Assembly: GCA_018398815.1 (NCBI GenBank)
Contig: CM031601.1
Location: forward strand, 30,152,204 to 30,216,203
Origin: Conus ventricosus
Lineage: Eukaryota > Mollusca > Gastropoda > Neogastropoda > Conidae
DNA: 64,000 bases
Reading direction: 5' to 3'
Below the pieces are notes generated by a model. It saw only the letters and a list, made by a program, of their open reading frames with translations, had not been told where the DNA came from and searched no databases. Each line of letters opens with the position of its first letter. Within the stretch, counting starts at the first letter, position 1. The translations under genes and the position numbers were made by a program. Positions 45,440-56,320 of the stretch are shown piece after piece.

Positions 45440-45740
45440 CCTGGAGTATTGTTATCAACACATCCATCTTTTGAGTGGCCCAGTTCATTTTGGAAGACTG
45501 TTAGCACATCCATCAGAGGATGGCTCAGTTCACTTTGAGCATTGTTGTTATCGCATCCATCAAAGAAGGATGTCGTTGTCACAATTTAAGAATGGCATTG
45601 TGACAGTTTTGAGCATTATTGTTTCACACACATCAAGGAATGGCACTATGCACTTGGAGTATATTTCACACCCCTCAAAGAATGGCACTGTGACAATTTA
45701 GAGCATTTCATTGGCACATCTATTGAGGAATGGCTCTGTA
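45440..45740. repeat. Degenerate tandem repeats, about 60 bp
   Basis: Four to five units built on 'catc-aagaatggcactgtgaca-ttt-gagcatt'. It lies inside the DIRS-type element, between recombinase and right inverted repeat. Confidence 0.65.
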
Positions 45741-45910
45741 GCCCCTTTGTTGGTAGATTATTGCCCTGTACTGTGGTGTTTGGACACACCTGTTATTTAC
45801 TCCTTGTAATTGGGATCATGGCATCTTTACCACTGGAATTTCGGTGTCTATGGCAGATTCGTTGTATTGCTTGTACGCATACTATGATATGCTCCATACA
45901 CTTATTTAGC

Positions 45911-45958
<48 letters not shown>
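45911..45958. repeat. (CA)n microsatellite
   Basis: About 24 CA units. Confidence 0.95.
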
Positions 45959-45961
<3 letters not shown>

Positions 45962-46234
45962 CAGTACAGCAAAATGAATGTGTGTGTGTGTGTAAGGGAG
46001 AGCAGAGACAATCCTTTCATCCACCAGGAATCATTGAGACTTAAGACCGTTTTGTGGCTTTGGCGCCAAGCTCTGGATAAGTTAAGGTCAACCTTGTGCG
46101 CTTTGAGTCTGAGCACTGATTTGTGTCTCAGGTGAGATTACCAACTATCCTTTTTGATATTCGGGAATTTGGTTGGACAGGTAAGTATGAAGAAAAAGAA
46201 TCTTACTATATACTTAAATGCAGTTTTATGATTC

Positions 46235-46480
46235 ACTTACCTGTCCAAACCCTAGGACACCCAACCCTCTCCTGCAGTATGGAAAAGGGGAGAAAACTGA
46301 ATTATGCAAGGGGAGTTGATTACGTCTTTGTCAGGGAGATGTGGTTTAAGGTAGGTTAGCTCCCTGCTCTCCTTTTTATTTATTTATTTAAATTTTTTTG
46401 ATAGGGTTTTCTGATCTATAGTGTGTTCACATTTAGTGGAGATAGGGCATTTGTTTGGATAGGTAAGTATATCATAAAAC
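46235..46480 (-). repeat. Right inverted repeat of the DIRS-type element
   Basis: Pairs with 41140-41345. A further ggttggacaggtaagtat at 46163-46180 faces acttacctgtccaaac at 46239-46254, making a local hairpin. Confidence 0.65.
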
Positions 46481-46952
46481 TACTTTTAGAGGTAAAATTC
46501 ATTTTTTTCTTTGCACTTTGAGATTTACAACATTTTTCTTATTTTCTAGAACATCAACAAATGTTTATGAGTACATGGTAAATGAGTGGAATTTTGTGTT
46601 GTTTAATTCACAAAACTTAGCAGCAGAAATTTTTAATTTGGAAGTAATGGGGAATTTTTTTTCAATGTGATTTTTACAAAAGGAAAATATAATTTTCTGT
46701 GATTTTGAAAATATATTTATTACATGTAAATATGTGCTGACAAGTGCATGATTTAACATTTCATTCTGAAAAAACTGGATTTTCTATATCAAGGGAAGTG
46801 TATGTGTATGCTGTATGCGTGTTTGTAAACATATGTTAGCATCTATGAATAAAGCGATCCTAATGCAAGGTGCTGTTTGTGTTGTGAATTCTTTTACATG
46901 TCAGCTGTGCACTTGGAACTGAAACTAATTGCAATATGTATGGATTCTTCAG
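46481..46952. other. Intron G-H, right end
   Basis: AT-rich, with an ATG-poor, featureless run to the acceptor gattcttcag (46943-46952). Confidence 0.6.
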
Positions 46953-47066
46953 GATGAGTGTAGCTTTGTCAGTCTGCGTGATGCTGACAGAGCTCTGATG
47001 GTGACTGGTTGGTTTCTGAAACAGACTGAACTGTTGAGGAAGATTCAGGAAGACCTAGGACCTAGG
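46953..47066 (+). CDS. RNF213: RNF213-like exon H
   Basis: The exon is 38 codons: DECSFVSLRDADRALMVTGW then FLKQTELLRKIQEDLGPR. 'ECSFVSLRDVER' is a hallmark of RNF213, at the end of the AAA3 ATPase module, where an Arg can act on a neighbouring ATP site. Acceptor gattcttcag and donor gtatgt; both borders are phase 0. No disruption. Confidence 0.93.
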
Positions 47067-47499
47067 GTATGTATTGAAGATTATGAATGTGACACCAGTT
47101 ATATGAAGGGAAAGCAGTCTTAATTGGTTCAGAAGTAGAAAAGATCACAAGGAAGATGATTCCTCACTTCATAGCATGAAACCCCAAATAATTCTTGGCA
47201 TTCACTTTATGAATAACTTAAAAGGAGTATTGCAATTTTCAAGGGAATTCATAGAAAATAAAATATATACAATGAATAAATAAAGCTTGAAGCTGTTTCT
47301 CCCCTGATAAAAGGACTAAAGACACACACATTGAGACTACATTTGCTAGCCTTACCCATTCACCTAGCACACTGCTGCTGAGAAGCACAGAGCAATTTTT
47401 TTGGCTTTGCTGTTGTATTTTCCATGTTGTCTTGCAGCTACAGTGTCTGTCTTGTAATGGTATACTTGGATAAGGATAGTGGTATCTGCTGCCCCTAAA
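47067..47499. other. Intron H-I, left end
   Basis: AT-rich intron without recognised features up to the LINE 5' end. Confidence 0.6.
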
Positions 47500-48299
47500 C
47501 TCCCCCCTCCGGGGGGTTGCGACCTTGTCGTGGTCGGAGGGCTTGCGCGGTCCAGTGATCCCTTAGGCTGTGCTGGCGGGGGCATCAATACTTTAAGATA
47601 GGCTGGTTTTTTTAAACTGCTTCTAGGTCCGAAAAGCCAAGATGCTGTCTGGCCTAAGCATAACGGGGTAAGGAGTTGATGCCCCTGGTAGGGCTTCCCA
47701 TGTCAGATAGGCTAAGGGTGAGGATCCTGACTAAGAGTAACCCGCCTTTCTCCTTTTCTTTTTTCTGCCTTCCTTATTTGGTCCTTTTTCTATCTTCGTC
47801 TCCCCTTCAAGTCTTCTTTTTCACACTCCTTTTCTCTCTGTGGTCTCCTTAAGATCCGCCGCGTTGGCCGTGCGGTGCGACCTGTGTCGGAGGGGAATGA
47901 GATCCTGGTGATTGAGAGGGCCAGCGCTCTCAACACATCACTTTGGCTCGGACCTCTCCTAGACAGGGAGTACACTTTGGCCCGGGTGTACTAATCGGCT
48001 CCCCTTCTTGGGGCTGGGTCAAAACAGGCATTTCTCCGGCTGGCCAAGGTAACCCCTGCAGTGCTCAGCTCTCTGTTCCCGGGAGTTGGGCATGATCAGG
48101 GGGGATAGGGTTGGTAGGTTTTTTGTCTGTTGTATGTCTCTCCTGAAGCCTGGAAGGGGTCAAGACAGTGATTCTTGACCCTGGCCCCTTAGTTGGACTC
48201 CAAGGTGGGTGGGTAAGGGAGAGATGAATCATAAGAAACTAAATATGGCTTTCTCAAAAACAATTCCCCCAAAAAGAAGAGGAAGGCAGCATCTCCTAT

Positions 48300-49556
48300 T
48301 TCAGGGATTTCAATTCTGACAGCGATTCGGATACAGAAGTACGACAGAAGTCAGGTTTCTGGGCTTCCTGGCTCGTGGTGGAAGGGACGGAGCAGGAAAG
48401 ACCCCTTTCAGCTCTGAGCCCTTTTGCTATCCAAAAGGGCTTTCAAGGTATAGCAGGTGATCCTCGGTCCACCAAGAGGTTGAGGAATGGTTCATTTCTA
48501 CTTCAATGTAAATCACAAAAACAATCCGAACAGCTGCTGAAGGCAACAAAACTTGTAGACAGGGAGATCAGGGTAACTCCACACAAACAATTGAACTCAT
48601 CAAAAGGCGTGATTCGCTGCCGGGATTTATCTGGTGTATCAGAGGCAGAAATTAAGACGGAGCTGGCGTCCCAGGGTGTGACGGAGGTGCGCAGGGTGAC
48701 GATAAAGAAAGGTTCAGAGAGAGTGGCCACCAACACCCTCTTTCTGACCTTCTGCAACCCTGTGCTGCCTCCGGTCATCAAAGTCGGCTACCTGAATGTC
48801 CGGGTTCAGTTATATGTTCCGTCCCCGTTGAGGTGCTTCAGGTGTCAGAAGTTTGGCCATGTCAGGGACCGCTGTTCAGGGAAAGAGGTATGCGGTGTTT
48901 GCTGCAAGGCAACGCATGATGGGCCGTGTCAAGATCCGGCACATTGTGCTAACTGCGGTGGCGACCATCCCTCCTCTTCACGAAACTGTCCTCTTTGGAT
49001 TCAAGAATCCGCAATCCAACGCATCAAAACGGAAAAGAAGATCTCGTTTTTGAAGCCCGGAAACAGGTTGTGGGCAGTCAGACGCCGACAGCTTCTTCCT
49101 ATGCTTTGGCTGTAAAGAAAGTCCCCACAGTTTCTACTCGGTCAGTCTGCTGCCAGACTGATGAATTCATGTTTTCGAAGACATTGCAAGTACGATCTGT
49201 CAGTTCTGGTGGTAGCAGGTCCACCACCTTCCAACCCAAAATGAATGCCCCTGGTGGAGGCAAAAAATCCGCCACCCCTCAGACTGCCCAGCAGTCTACA
49301 ACATCTGCTGCTGGGCAGATTAAAAAAACCAGCACCCGCACCTCGAACTCCCATGTCCAGTGCCCATGCGGGCAAGGGAGTTCAACCCAGTGTGGAGATG
49401 GTGGAGATGAGGAAGAAACCTCCACCATCTCCCAAATCCAGACCTTCTTCGCCTGTTGGCAAGTCTGCCAGCAGGTCTGTAGACCAACACTCTCCTGTGA
49501 AACTAAATAACAAGTTCACTCCATTGGAAGCAGATGTTGAGGAGGAGATGACCTGA
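48300..49556 (+). pseudogene. LINE ORF1 (RNA-binding, zinc knuckles)
   Basis: Starts in a Ser/Asp-rich region just before 48375 (frame broken near 48330). It then reads VEGTEQERPLSALSPFAIQK and QGIAGDPRSTKRLRNGSFLL, an RRM-like fold, followed by SSKGVIRCRDLSGVSEAEI. Zinc knuckles follow: CFRCQKFGHVRDRC (about 48837-48878), CGVCCKATHDGPC and CANCGGDHPSSSRNC (about 48951-48995). A frameshift at about 49050 moves the frame; the Pro/Ser-rich C-terminal part ends LEADVEEEMT at 49556. Binds element RNA in active copies. Confidence 0.8.
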
Positions 49557-49582
49557 TCTCTCTCCTTTTCGCCCTCTGCACC

Positions 49583-52453
49583 ATGGATAGTACAATATTC
49601 CATTGGAATATCCGTGGTCAAAATTCCAACTTCGAGGAGCTGCAGCTTCTGTGTCAATCCATAAAAACCTTCCGTCGTGGCTCTTCAGGAAACTCAAATT
49701 CAAAGCCAGAAGACCTTTAACTCTTTCTGGCTTTAATATTCTTTCAAAACCTGCACAACCATCCACGTTGGGACTGTCGGGCGGTGTTGCCCTTCTCAAT
49801 ACATAAAACTTTGTTGTATAGTCCTGTCGCTCTGTCTACCTCCCTTCAAGCTGTAGCTGCGAGAGTCACTCTCCACAAGACTGTGACAATTTGTTCCCTT
49901 TATCTTCCACCTTCTGTCCCGGTTTGTCGTCAGGACCTTGTCAGTCTGTTAGGGGAACTTCCTCGACCTTTTTGCTGTTGGGTGACTTTAACGGTCACAA
50001 CCCTCTTTGGGGTAGTGCCGGTACGTCATCCAGAGGTCTGCTGATTGAGGATGTCCTTTCGGATTTGGATTTGTGTTGTCTGAACGACGGATCTGCAACT
50101 TACCTCCACTCTTCCTCAGTTCACTTTCATGTTTAGATTTGTCGGTTTGTGACCCCTCGCTGGTCCTGGACTATGAGTGGTCTGTCCATGACGATCTACA
50201 CGGAAGTGACCATTTCCCTGTTCTTTTACAGCCCATATTAACTGAACCCGTCTCTGTCTCTCAACATCTCAATTATAAGAAAGCAAACTGGGATCTATTT
50301 GCAGCCACTATTTCTACAGAATTCCAGGACACTGATTTTCTTCAGAGTCCGGACCCAGCAAAATCACTGACGAACATTGTGATCAAGTGTGCAAAAGCTT
50401 GTATTCCAGTGTCTTCCGATAAACTTCAAATGCCAAAAACACCCTGGTTTGATTCAGACTGCCAACAAATATCCAAAGTTAGAAAAACGGGCTCAGCGTC
50501 AGGTGTACCAACGACCTTCGGTCCCAACGCTCGAGCCCATCAGAAACTCCGTGCTAAATCGAGATACACTTTTAAAATCAGTAAACGTCGGTCCTGGAGA
50601 AGCTTCTGCTCCAGGCTGACATCGAAAACTTCTAAGAAAAAGTTTGGAACGTCATTAGGAAAATCAAAGGGAAGAACAACCAACCCCTCCATTCATCACT
50701 TGAAACTTTGCCGATGCTCTGATCACTGACAAACAAGCTGTTGCTAATCTGTTGGCCTCCACCATCCAACAGAACTCCTCATCTTCAAATAAATCTGCAG
50801 TCTTTTTAAGAAACAAAGAGATTAGAGAGAAATCTTCATACAATTTCACATCAGACAACTCTGAAACCTATAATCTTCCTTTTTCCATCGTTGAACTCAA
50901 ATTAGCTTTACAAACCTGCACTGATTCTGCCCCTGGTCTGGATGACATTCATTATCAGGTTGTGAAACATTTTCCAGAAAGCTGTCTCCAGACTCTTCTC
51001 CAAGTCTATAACCATATCTGGACCACAGGGTCCTTTCCGCCTTCCTGGCGGAAAGCCCTGATCATTCCTATTCCAAAGCCTGGAAAGGACCTTACCAACC
51101 CTTCCAACTATCGCCCAATCGCTCTGACCAGCTGCCTCTGTAAGCTGATGGAAAAGTTGGTCAACTCCCGTCTGATGTGGAAGCTGGAAACCGATGGTCT
51201 TTTGGCCAGTGAACAGTGCGGTTTCCGGAAGTACCACTCGACGTTGACCATCTAATCCGTCTGGAAACCACCATCCGCAACGCCTTTGTCAACAAGCAGC
51301 ATGTGGTCGCTATCTTTTTCGACCTCGAAAAGGCGTACGACACACGTGGAAAGCATGAATCCTCATGGACCTGCACAGACTTGGTTTTCGGGGTCACCTG
51401 CCTCTGTTCATTCAGAACTTTTTAGCCGACCGACAGTTCCAGGTGCGTGTTGGCACCACTCTCTCTGACATCCATGGGCAGGAGTTGGGTGTTCCTCAGG
51501 GGAGCATCCTTTCTCCCGCCCTTTTCAGCATTAAAATCAATGACATTGTCCAATCGGTAAGCCAGGGCACCGAGTCCTCTCTGTTTGTTGACGACTTCGC
51601 GCTGTATGCAGTTGGAGCTTCTTACGCCAGCATACAGCGTCGACTCCAACTTTGTGTCAACAGAATCCAACAGTGGGCCAAGGAAAGTGGGTTTACCTTC
51701 TCCCGTACCAAAACTCAGTCAATTCATTTCCACAATTTTCGTCAATTCTTTGCTGATCCTGAAATTCGTCTGGACAAGTCCACCATTCCAGTTGTCAAAG
51801 AAGCCAAATTCCTGGGAGTTATTTTTGACCAAAAACTCAAGTTTCTCAGCCACATCAAAAACCTCAAAACTTCATGCCAGAAAGCTCTGAATATTCTGCG
51901 GGTCGTAGCGCACACCGACTGGGGCGCTGATAAGAAAACTTTGCTGCACCTCTACAGAGCCTTGGTCCGTTCCAAATTGGACTACGGTTGTGCTGTCTAC
52001 GGCTCCGCAAGACCCTCTTACCTCAAACTATTGGACCCTATCCACCATCAAGGGCTTCGTCTCTGTCTTGGAGCGTTCCGCACCACCCCTGTGTACAGCC
52101 TGTACGCAGAGGCGGGTGAACCTTCACTGTCCAACCGCAGGCTGAAACTGTCTTTAAATTATTATATCCGACTGTTCTCAGAACCGCAGAATCCTGCCTA
52201 TGACTGTGTCTTTGACCCTCAGTTTCAAAACAAATTCGAAACCAACCCTAACTGTATTCTGCCGTTTGGTCTTCGTATGCAGCCTCACGTGCGGAATGCA
52301 GGTCTAGACCTAGGAGTTGTGTCGGATTTTTCCAAGTTTCCGGATCAACCTCCGTGGACCTTTTTCACACCAGAGATTCGTTTCGATCTTGCAGCTTTTC
52401 GCAAAGAGTCCACCAGCTCTCTGGCGTACAAGGCTTTGTATGCTGAGCTTTGA
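49583..52453 (+). pseudogene. LINE ORF2 (endonuclease and reverse transcriptase)
   Basis: Starts MDSTIFHWNIRGQNSNFEEL with the WNIRG endonuclease motif. GDFNGHNPLWGSAG (about 49978-50020) and a SDHFPV box (about 50205) complete the APE-type site. RT motifs are APGLDDIHYQVVKHF (about 50931), PSNYRPIALTSCLCKLMEKL (about 51105), FFDLEKAYD (about 51315), GVPQGSILSPALFS (about 51488) and FVDDFALYA (about 51583; Val in place of the usual Ala of FADD). The thumb and connection run open to 52453. Frameshifts occur near 49690, 49780, 50100, 51240 and 51350. Confidence 0.85.
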
Positions 52454-52918
52454 GTTTTTGTTGCCTCAGTTGAGAGGAAATGGCGAATTGAGCTGATACG
52501 ACGGAGCTCAAAGTTAACTGTACGAATTACGTTCATGACCTGAGCATTCATTGTCAGATGTGAGTCAAGAACAACGCCAAGATTCTTTGCTGATTTTGAA
52601 AATGGAACAGTGGCATCACCGACAACAAGCGAGTCCGGTAATGGAGTAGACAGTGACGTTCTTGGTGAAGAAATGACTAAAGCTTCAGTTTTCTCATCGT
52701 TTAACTTGAGTTTGTTAAATGTCATCCATGATTTAACATCCTGAATACATGCTTGCATTGACTGAACCAGCTCGTTGACATGGCTGGGTTCTGCAGACTT
52801 TTGTAACTGAGTATCATCTGCAAAAGAGTGAGACAGAACAGAGTGAGATGAGATGATATCAGACAAGGGTGTTGTATACAAAACAAACAAAACTGGGCCA
52901 AGGACAGAACCCTGTTAG
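52454..52918 (-). pseudogene. Inverted RT fragment of another LINE (CR1/Rex-like)
   Basis: On the minus strand, starting with a GSVLGPVLFVLYTTPL motif (about 52918-52870), then HSFADDTQLQKSA with the catalytic FADD, MTFNKLKLNDEKTEALVIS and KNLGVVLDSHLTM. This is the central palm to thumb of a CR1/L2/Rex-type reverse transcriptase, 5'- and 3'-truncated. It abuts the plus-strand LINE at 52453. Confidence 0.75.
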
Positions 52919-53269
52919 ATGTATATTATAGGGTTTTCCTAAATTGCCAACTGAATTTACAAAGTTTTGGCAAAATTGATTTATTAAGATTAGATGGTAT
53001 TTATAACTAGTGAATATATGGAGGAGGATGGAAGTTGTGTATCATTTCAGTGCGCTACTTAGATTCAAAGCAACTGCCAGATATGAGAGTGCCTTTTGAA
53101 TGATGAAAATACATCTGATTCTCTTTGCTGATATGTTAAAATCCACATAAAACCATGTGGCTTTGGTAATGACTCTGTTGATGGATTGAAATTTTTCATT
53201 GAATAAGACATTAGGTTTGCAGTTACTTTTTGTGTTTGTCATTTAGAAAGTCTTCATTTTTGTTTGCAG
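52919..53269. other. Intron H-I, right end
   Basis: AT-rich and featureless, ending ttttgtttgcag at 53258-53269. Confidence 0.6.
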
Positions 53270-53427
53270 CGTGTAACATCTGACATCACCAAGTCACTTG
53301 TACTGGCTCTGTCAGTGTGCTACAGAGCAGGTTTGCCAGAGAAAAAGAAGTTTGAAGACCACATTGGAGCATTCTTGCCATCCTTCAACATCAGGGGTTC
53401 CATTGATTTTGGTCACATTCTGGACAG
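53270..53427 (+). CDS. RNF213: RNF213-like exon I
   Basis: The exon codes for about 52 residues: RVTSDITKSLVLALSVCYRA then GLPEKKKFEDHIGAFLPSF and SIDFGHILD. The 'LALSVCYRA-L--K--' helix matches the RNF213 segment between AAA3 and AAA4. Acceptor tttgcag, donor gtaaaa at 53428 after two bases (ag) that join t of exon J to give Ser. Clean reading. Confidence 0.9.
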
Positions 53428-54822
53428 GTAAAAAATATTTTGAATGATTTGAATTCACATTTATTTTGAAACAGAGCAGGCAAGAAAACAAGAGAGTAAA
53501 CATTGCATTTTTGTTATTTATAGCAAAAGATTAGGAAAAAAATTGAGGCCAGGCTCAAGAAAAGGACAACCCTCCCTCCCCCCTCCCTGCACACACACTT
53601 CTCTCTGAGACGTATTAAGAATGTGGGTTTTGGCGTCATATACTATACCATGTCAGACCATAGCATTCAACGGCAGTTAGTTAGCTCTGCAAGGCCGAAT
53701 TTTTGTGGCTAATGCAGTAATAAGACCGTCACGTGAAGCCCACCCTACTTCCGCCATAGGAAGAAAGCCGGTGGCCACTTCCTGTTCCCCATTCATCTTC
53801 GGCCTGCAGCCTAAGCAAGATAAAGTTGTGATCTGTCTCGCCTATACTTCTGCTTTGTATAAAGATTGCTTGTGTGTTTGCTTCTTTACTTGTTCAGTTG
53901 TGGCTTGCACTAAACCCTGGGTACTATTGCCGTGTGAGGCTTACGGTTGGCGTGCTTTTATTTTATTTTCACTCTCGTCGTGATTGCTCTCGCAACTTTG
54001 TTTTTCAGTGCCATTTCTCAAATTCGATACTTACACTCTAGTGTAGGAACACGCCCCCTCCTGGTGGGAACGCATCCACGGCTCATCCATTCTTTTCGAC
54101 CGGTTTCCACTCAGTCTTCCTTCTCCGCACGTTAGTTTGTTCCCTCTCGCGCTCCTCCCGGTTAATTCACTGCAGCGATCTAACACTCGCAGGTCTTTCG
54201 GGCCGCCATCTTGTTCTCTCCTCGCCGGTTGTCTTTTCCGCCATCTTGCCTCACCTCGTGGTCATCCACGTACATCGTACCTGGGTTTAGTGGTATGGAG
54301 GTTTCCCCTGCACTGTTATTAGCACCTTATTTTCATTGTACTAGTACAGGTCGATTGAGCTTCTCTCGATCTAGCACTTCGTATTATTATTGTTACTAGC
54401 ACAGGTTGATCGAGTTTTCCATTCGATTTCTCAATTTCCTATTACTGTCGATTGAGTTTCTTTACGATCTCTCGATCTAGTATTATCGGTGCTGTGTACA
54501 AGGTCGGTCTTCTTCTCGATCGACTGACTTGTCTCCACTTTGTGGTCGTGTTCTCCGTGTTTGCTCTGCCACCGTAGCCCAACATGGTGAAGGGACGGGT
54601 CGAGCCACTGCGCTGTTCAGAAGTCGCTCATTGCCCCGGAGGGCCTGCATGCCGATTCCTTGGAGCAATCTGTTCTTGCTATGGAAGAACGTACGGCCAG
54701 TATAGAGGGGGTTCCCATGCGCGACCATCAGTTTGATACCTCCTCTACCTGAGCGGCGGACACATGATCACTGCGTCTGAAGGCCAAAAGGCAAGCTGCC
54801 ACCAGTTCCAAATGCCTTTCCT
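53428..54822. other. Intron I-J, left part; possible 5' end of a retroelement
   Basis: From about 53700 GC content rises. 'ccgccatcttg' occurs twice near 54203 and 54239, and 'tcgat(c)-gag/tagcac' phrases repeat near 54350-54480. It resembles the untranslated leader of a retroelement that continues beyond the piggyBac insertion at 56321, but I could not name a family. Confidence 0.35.
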
Positions 54823-56320
54823 TTAACCCTCTTGTATTCAGATTCTCTGAGGCCAAATTCCCCCTAGTTTTCAGATTTTTTGGGTGAATTTAGCCTTAAA
54901 ATGGGTATGTATGGTTCATGCTTCACCACAACCAAGAATAAACCTCTAGAGCTACGAAATTCCGCATGTATGGTCACAAGGCTTTGTTCTTTTCTGTGAG
55001 CAAGATTTTGTGTGTCTCGAGGTGAAAGGTCGTGTCATTGTCACCAAAATGTCACCCAATGTGTCACATGCGATGGTGACAATTCTAATACAGCACACCA
55101 ACATCCAGTTATCCCATGCACATGCATGTTAGTGTTGTAAAATGAAAGCTGCGGCCTAAGTGAGATGATCTTTCTGTCCGCCTGTTCAGTCCCCACAGGT
55201 AATCCACAGAATGTCACACACAACTAGTGTCAATTGTCACTACTGAACAGTTACTGTAGATTCAAGCACAGTTCCTCATTGTTTTTCTGTCACTGTTCTA
55301 AGCACCTTATACATGTCCATACGTATTTACACACTATAGCTGTGACGAAATTGAGCAGAGTGTCACTGCCAAGTGTCATCAAAGCACTGTCACCATAAAC
55401 TACAGGTGAGCATATATACACGTACACACAAACACAGAGACTAGCAAACTGCCTTACTGTTGAGCCACTTTCTGCGCATGGTAGTCATGGAAACAGTCAT
55501 TCTTATGAAAGCATAAAGGCACCTGGCAGAAAGAACACATATATGACGTTTCTACGCGTCGTCCCTTACTTGTCATACGGAATAATCAGTACAGACATAG
55601 CCCCGCATTTCGTCAGGTGTTGTGTCGAACCAGAGGGGGTCAGGTGTTCCCTTAGCTGCTTGTCTTTGTTGAGCGTATCTGTTAGTTTCTTCTGCTACTA
55701 GTTGAAAAAATGTGAGAGGCAGAAAAAAGAAATAATCTAGTGCAGTGGCAGTGTTCGGCAGTGAGTGCGCTGGGCCTGTCGGCTGTTGGAATGCGACCAC
55801 ATGGGCAGGATGTGTAGCCGGTCGCCATTGTTTTGCAGAACGGCGAGTAGCACATTGTACTGAGGGTCGCTTTCACCATTTTCCTCTCCTTCATTGGTGC
55901 TGATTTCAACATCATTCTCTTCTCCTATCTCTCCATTTTCATACTTCTCTACTTCTTGCATAATTTGATTCCACTCCTCCGCTGAATACTCAGGAATATC
56001 ATCAAACTCGCTGTTGTTAGCAGACGACACCATTGTGAAAATCGGCCAGTCTCACGCACAACTCTTCGCTTGCAGTTTCTCCTCTTTCTTAGTGAATGGA
56101 AGTGGTGCCAGCATCCCAAAATAGTGCTGCCACATTACTGGGCTATAGTGGGAAATCCCCAACAACTTTTAGTGGCTCTCCGAGTATTTTCACTGAGTCG
56201 GCATGTGATGGAAAAGTACCGTACACATGCGGCGGGCAGCTCCCGTCTGCGCCCGTTACAAAATCTAGCGCGCTGTCTCAGCGCTCCCGTCTGTGCCCGT
56301 TATGAATACAAGAGGGTTAA
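54823..56320 (-). mobile_element. piggyBac deletion derivative (1490 bp plus TTAA)
   Basis: CCCTCTTGTATTCA at 54827-54840 and its exact reverse complement at 56303-56316 are each bordered by TTAA (54823-54826, 56317-56320). Perfect 14-bp inverted ends with a TTAA duplication are diagnostic of piggyBac. The right half holds the start of a transposase on the minus strand; the left half (54841-55560) is non-coding, so the catalytic core is deleted. Confidence 0.92.
55573..56033 (-). pseudogene. piggyBac transposase N-terminal remnant
   Basis: Starts MVSSANNSEFDDIPEYSAEE with an acidic N-terminal region typical of the family. After a frame slip near 55790 it reads LDYFFFLPLTFFQLVAEETN and WFDTTPDEMRGYV. 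The latter corresponds to the start of the DDE_Tnp_1_7 domain, where an 'F-LVEETNRYA' helix precedes 'T--EM--F'. The Asp triad lies downstream in intact proteins and is absent. Cannot transpose itself. Confidence 0.8.

Larger units (their letters stand above)
41130..46480 (+). mobile_element. DIRS-type tyrosine-recombinase element remnant
   Basis: Two related sequences in opposite orientation, about 41140-41345 and 46235-46480, bound this stretch. Shared text includes acttacctgtccaaac, 'gagagc-gggagctaacct' and an 'attcagttttct' phrase. Between them lie a Cys-rich patch (CTGC...CSSC, about 41590-41640) that may be the start of gag, and a tyrosine recombinase near the right end. Inverted ends with a C-terminal recombinase fit DIRS retrotransposons. 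The RT region is missing; instead there are LINE and piggyBac-like pieces (41830-44122). DIRS assignment is an inference from domain style. Confidence 0.5.
47500..52453 (+). mobile_element. Two-ORF I/Nimb-type LINE, 3'-truncated
   Basis: The 5' UTR starts in a GC-rich 'ggggggttgcgaccttgtcgtggtcgg' block typical of I/Nimb-type elements. ORF1 is 48375-49556 and ORF2 49583-52453. The RNase H domain and 3' tail expected after the RT are missing. At 52454 the sequence switches to an RT fragment on the opposite strand. Several single frameshifts break both ORFs. Confidence 0.8.
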
